A stretch of 15,732 nt of DNA from Alphaproteobacteria bacterium. GTDB taxonomy: Bacteria > Pseudomonadota > Alphaproteobacteria > Micavibrionales > Micavibrionaceae. Positions 14,850 through 15,732 of this stretch are shown here, in pieces. A program made the position numbers and the translations under genes. The first letter of the stretch is position 1; the number at the start of each line of letters is the position of its first letter. The stretch covers positions 1 to 15,732 of the forward strand of contig JAUICS010000002.1 in the NCBI GenBank assembly GCA_030427765.1. Direction: 5' to 3'. The notes below the pieces were generated by a model. That model was not told the DNA's origin. It was given only the letters and a program-made list of their open reading frames with translations, and searched no databases.

Positions 14850-15732
14850 TTATGGCATACGGGCCAATTCTCGTAAAGCCGTTCGCTTTGCCGTATAGGA
14901 TGCAAAAAAACATATTATGACCGGAATGCCCAGAAGAATTATTTTATACACAATGGAAAATTCATATTCCGGTAAAAAGAGGAAGTTAAAATTGAGCAAT
15001 ATTACGTATATCAAACAAAACAATAGAATACTGCCGAACGACCCGATAAGCGCACCGCGGAAGGAAATCCAGAACGCATGGCGCTGAAACTGCTCCGTAA
15101 TATATTCGTCACTTGCCCCCATAAGATGCAGTAATTGCAATTCCGTCTTATGAATTGCCATTCTGGCTTTAATCGCGCCGGATACTGATACACACGTGAC
15201 GGTGAATATAATCAGGGTAATAAAAATGACGAAGACCTTCAGGCCGAAAATAACGTTCAAAAATTCAGATAACCACTGCGAATGAGTATTTACATGTGCA
15301 TTTGGTGTAACGCGGTGGGCAATTTTTTGAATATCGTTAATCAGTTGCGGGGACTTGGAAGACACATTCACGCTGACCAGACCGGGCAGGGGAAGTTGGC
15401 GAATATCTGTGTTGGAGCCTAGCCATGGTGAAACCAGATCTGCGATTTTTTCATCACTGACATGATCAACTTCGTAAACACCGTCGATATTGGCCAGTTG
15501 TGCAGCGATTTTTTGTGCATATGCCTTTGTTTCCTCCGACGTGAGGATTGTGCCCTCCAGTGTTTCTGCGGGGACCTCTATTGTAATCTTGTTCTGCAGG
15601 CCGGTGACCCAGTTACTGGTGATAATATTTACGGATAATCCGATACTGACGGCAAATATCGCAAGAAACGTCATGAATGCGGTCAAAAAGATAAGAAAAT
15701 CCGACCCGTGCCCTTTATTAAGAGGGATGTCG
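14850..15732 (-). CDS. ftsX: Cell division protein FtsX (5' end outside the window)
   Basis: The membrane subunit of the FtsEX ABC-type complex that activates peptidoglycan hydrolysis at the division septum. The reading frame is open to the window end. From 15731 it reads DIPLNKGHGSDFLIFLTAF, the usual lead into TM1 in alphaproteobacterial FtsX, so the true start is beyond position 15732 and a TTG at 15686 is not the start. After TM1 comes a periplasmic domain of about 120 residues (including VYEVDHVSDE and the LPLPGLVSV stretch). Three C-terminal helices with LLHLMGASDEYI between the first two follow, matching the conserved L-x-L-x-G-A/G cytoplasmic loop of FtsX. ftsE would be expected just outside the window. 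Nearby genes (DUF218, plsC) lie downstream on the same strand. Confidence 0.92.
   Translation of the reverse strand, partial: DIPLNKGHGSDFLIFLTAFMTFLAIFAVSIGLSVNIITSNWVTGLQNKITIEVPAETLEGTILTSEETKAYAQKIAAQLANIDGVYEVDHVSDEKIADLVSPWLGSNTDIRQLPLPGLVSVNVSSKSPQLINDIQKIAHRVTPNAHVNTHSQWLSEFLNVIFGLKVFVIFITLIIFTVTCVSVSGAIKARMAIHKTELQLLHLMGASDEYITEQFQRHAFWISFRGALIGSFGSILLFCLIYVILLNFNFLFLPEYEFSIVYKIILLGIPVIICFFASYTAKRTALRELARMP

Noticed and set aside
15684..15686. TTG as the start of ftsX
   Set aside because: The frame stays open to the window edge and encodes the expected FtsX lead-in to TM1, so the gene is partial, not short.

Overview
The window looks like chromosomal DNA of an alphaproteobacterium with low to moderate G+C. 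The clues are a DUF2125-type protein, the order ftsX - DUF218 protein - plsC - DUF2125 next to a convergent tyrA, and the style of the FtsX, PlsC and SufE proteins. I would look first among Rhodospirillales- or Micavibrio-like lineages, but the order-level placement is a guess. Genes are tightly packed: all four convergent junctions have gaps of 8 nt or less or overlap, and no classical hairpin/T-run terminator is visible. I see no tRNA, rRNA, CRISPR array, IS element or integrase.

Left part (1-5607): a 195-nt leader with a fair sigma70-like promoter precedes a tandem-duplicated DUF805 membrane protein. Then comes a surface-glycan module: a GtrB/DPM1-like glycosyltransferase (minus) divergent from a GtrA-like small membrane protein (plus), followed by two tandem, collinear paralogs of a large polytopic GT-C-like membrane protein (minus). 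One paralog is intact (539 aa). The other is broken by a one-base shift at a T6 run; restoring one T would give about 545 aa. Together these resemble a GtrA/GtrB/type-specific-transferase cassette: undecaprenyl-phosphate-sugar synthesis, flipping, then extracytoplasmic sugar transfer.

Middle (5641-9626): clpX lies 33 nt upstream of the intact glycosyltransferase and reads toward it, with no clpP or lon in the window. It is divergent from a sufE-like gene. After a very AT-rich 142-nt gap come an unrecognised 522-aa membrane protein with a large central soluble region and raised AGA/AGG arginine codon use, and a 106-aa unknown protein; this pair looks like accessory material.

Right part (9633-15732): hisS, with a good promoter, is coupled by an ATGA overlap to a secreted cysteine-containing protein of unknown function. 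Divergent from hisS is tyrA (best start GTG at 11750), which overlaps the tail of a DUF2125 gene on the other strand by 83 nt. That gene ends a minus-strand run of ftsX (5' part outside the window), a DUF218 protein, plsC and the DUF2125 gene, which is envelope and division related.
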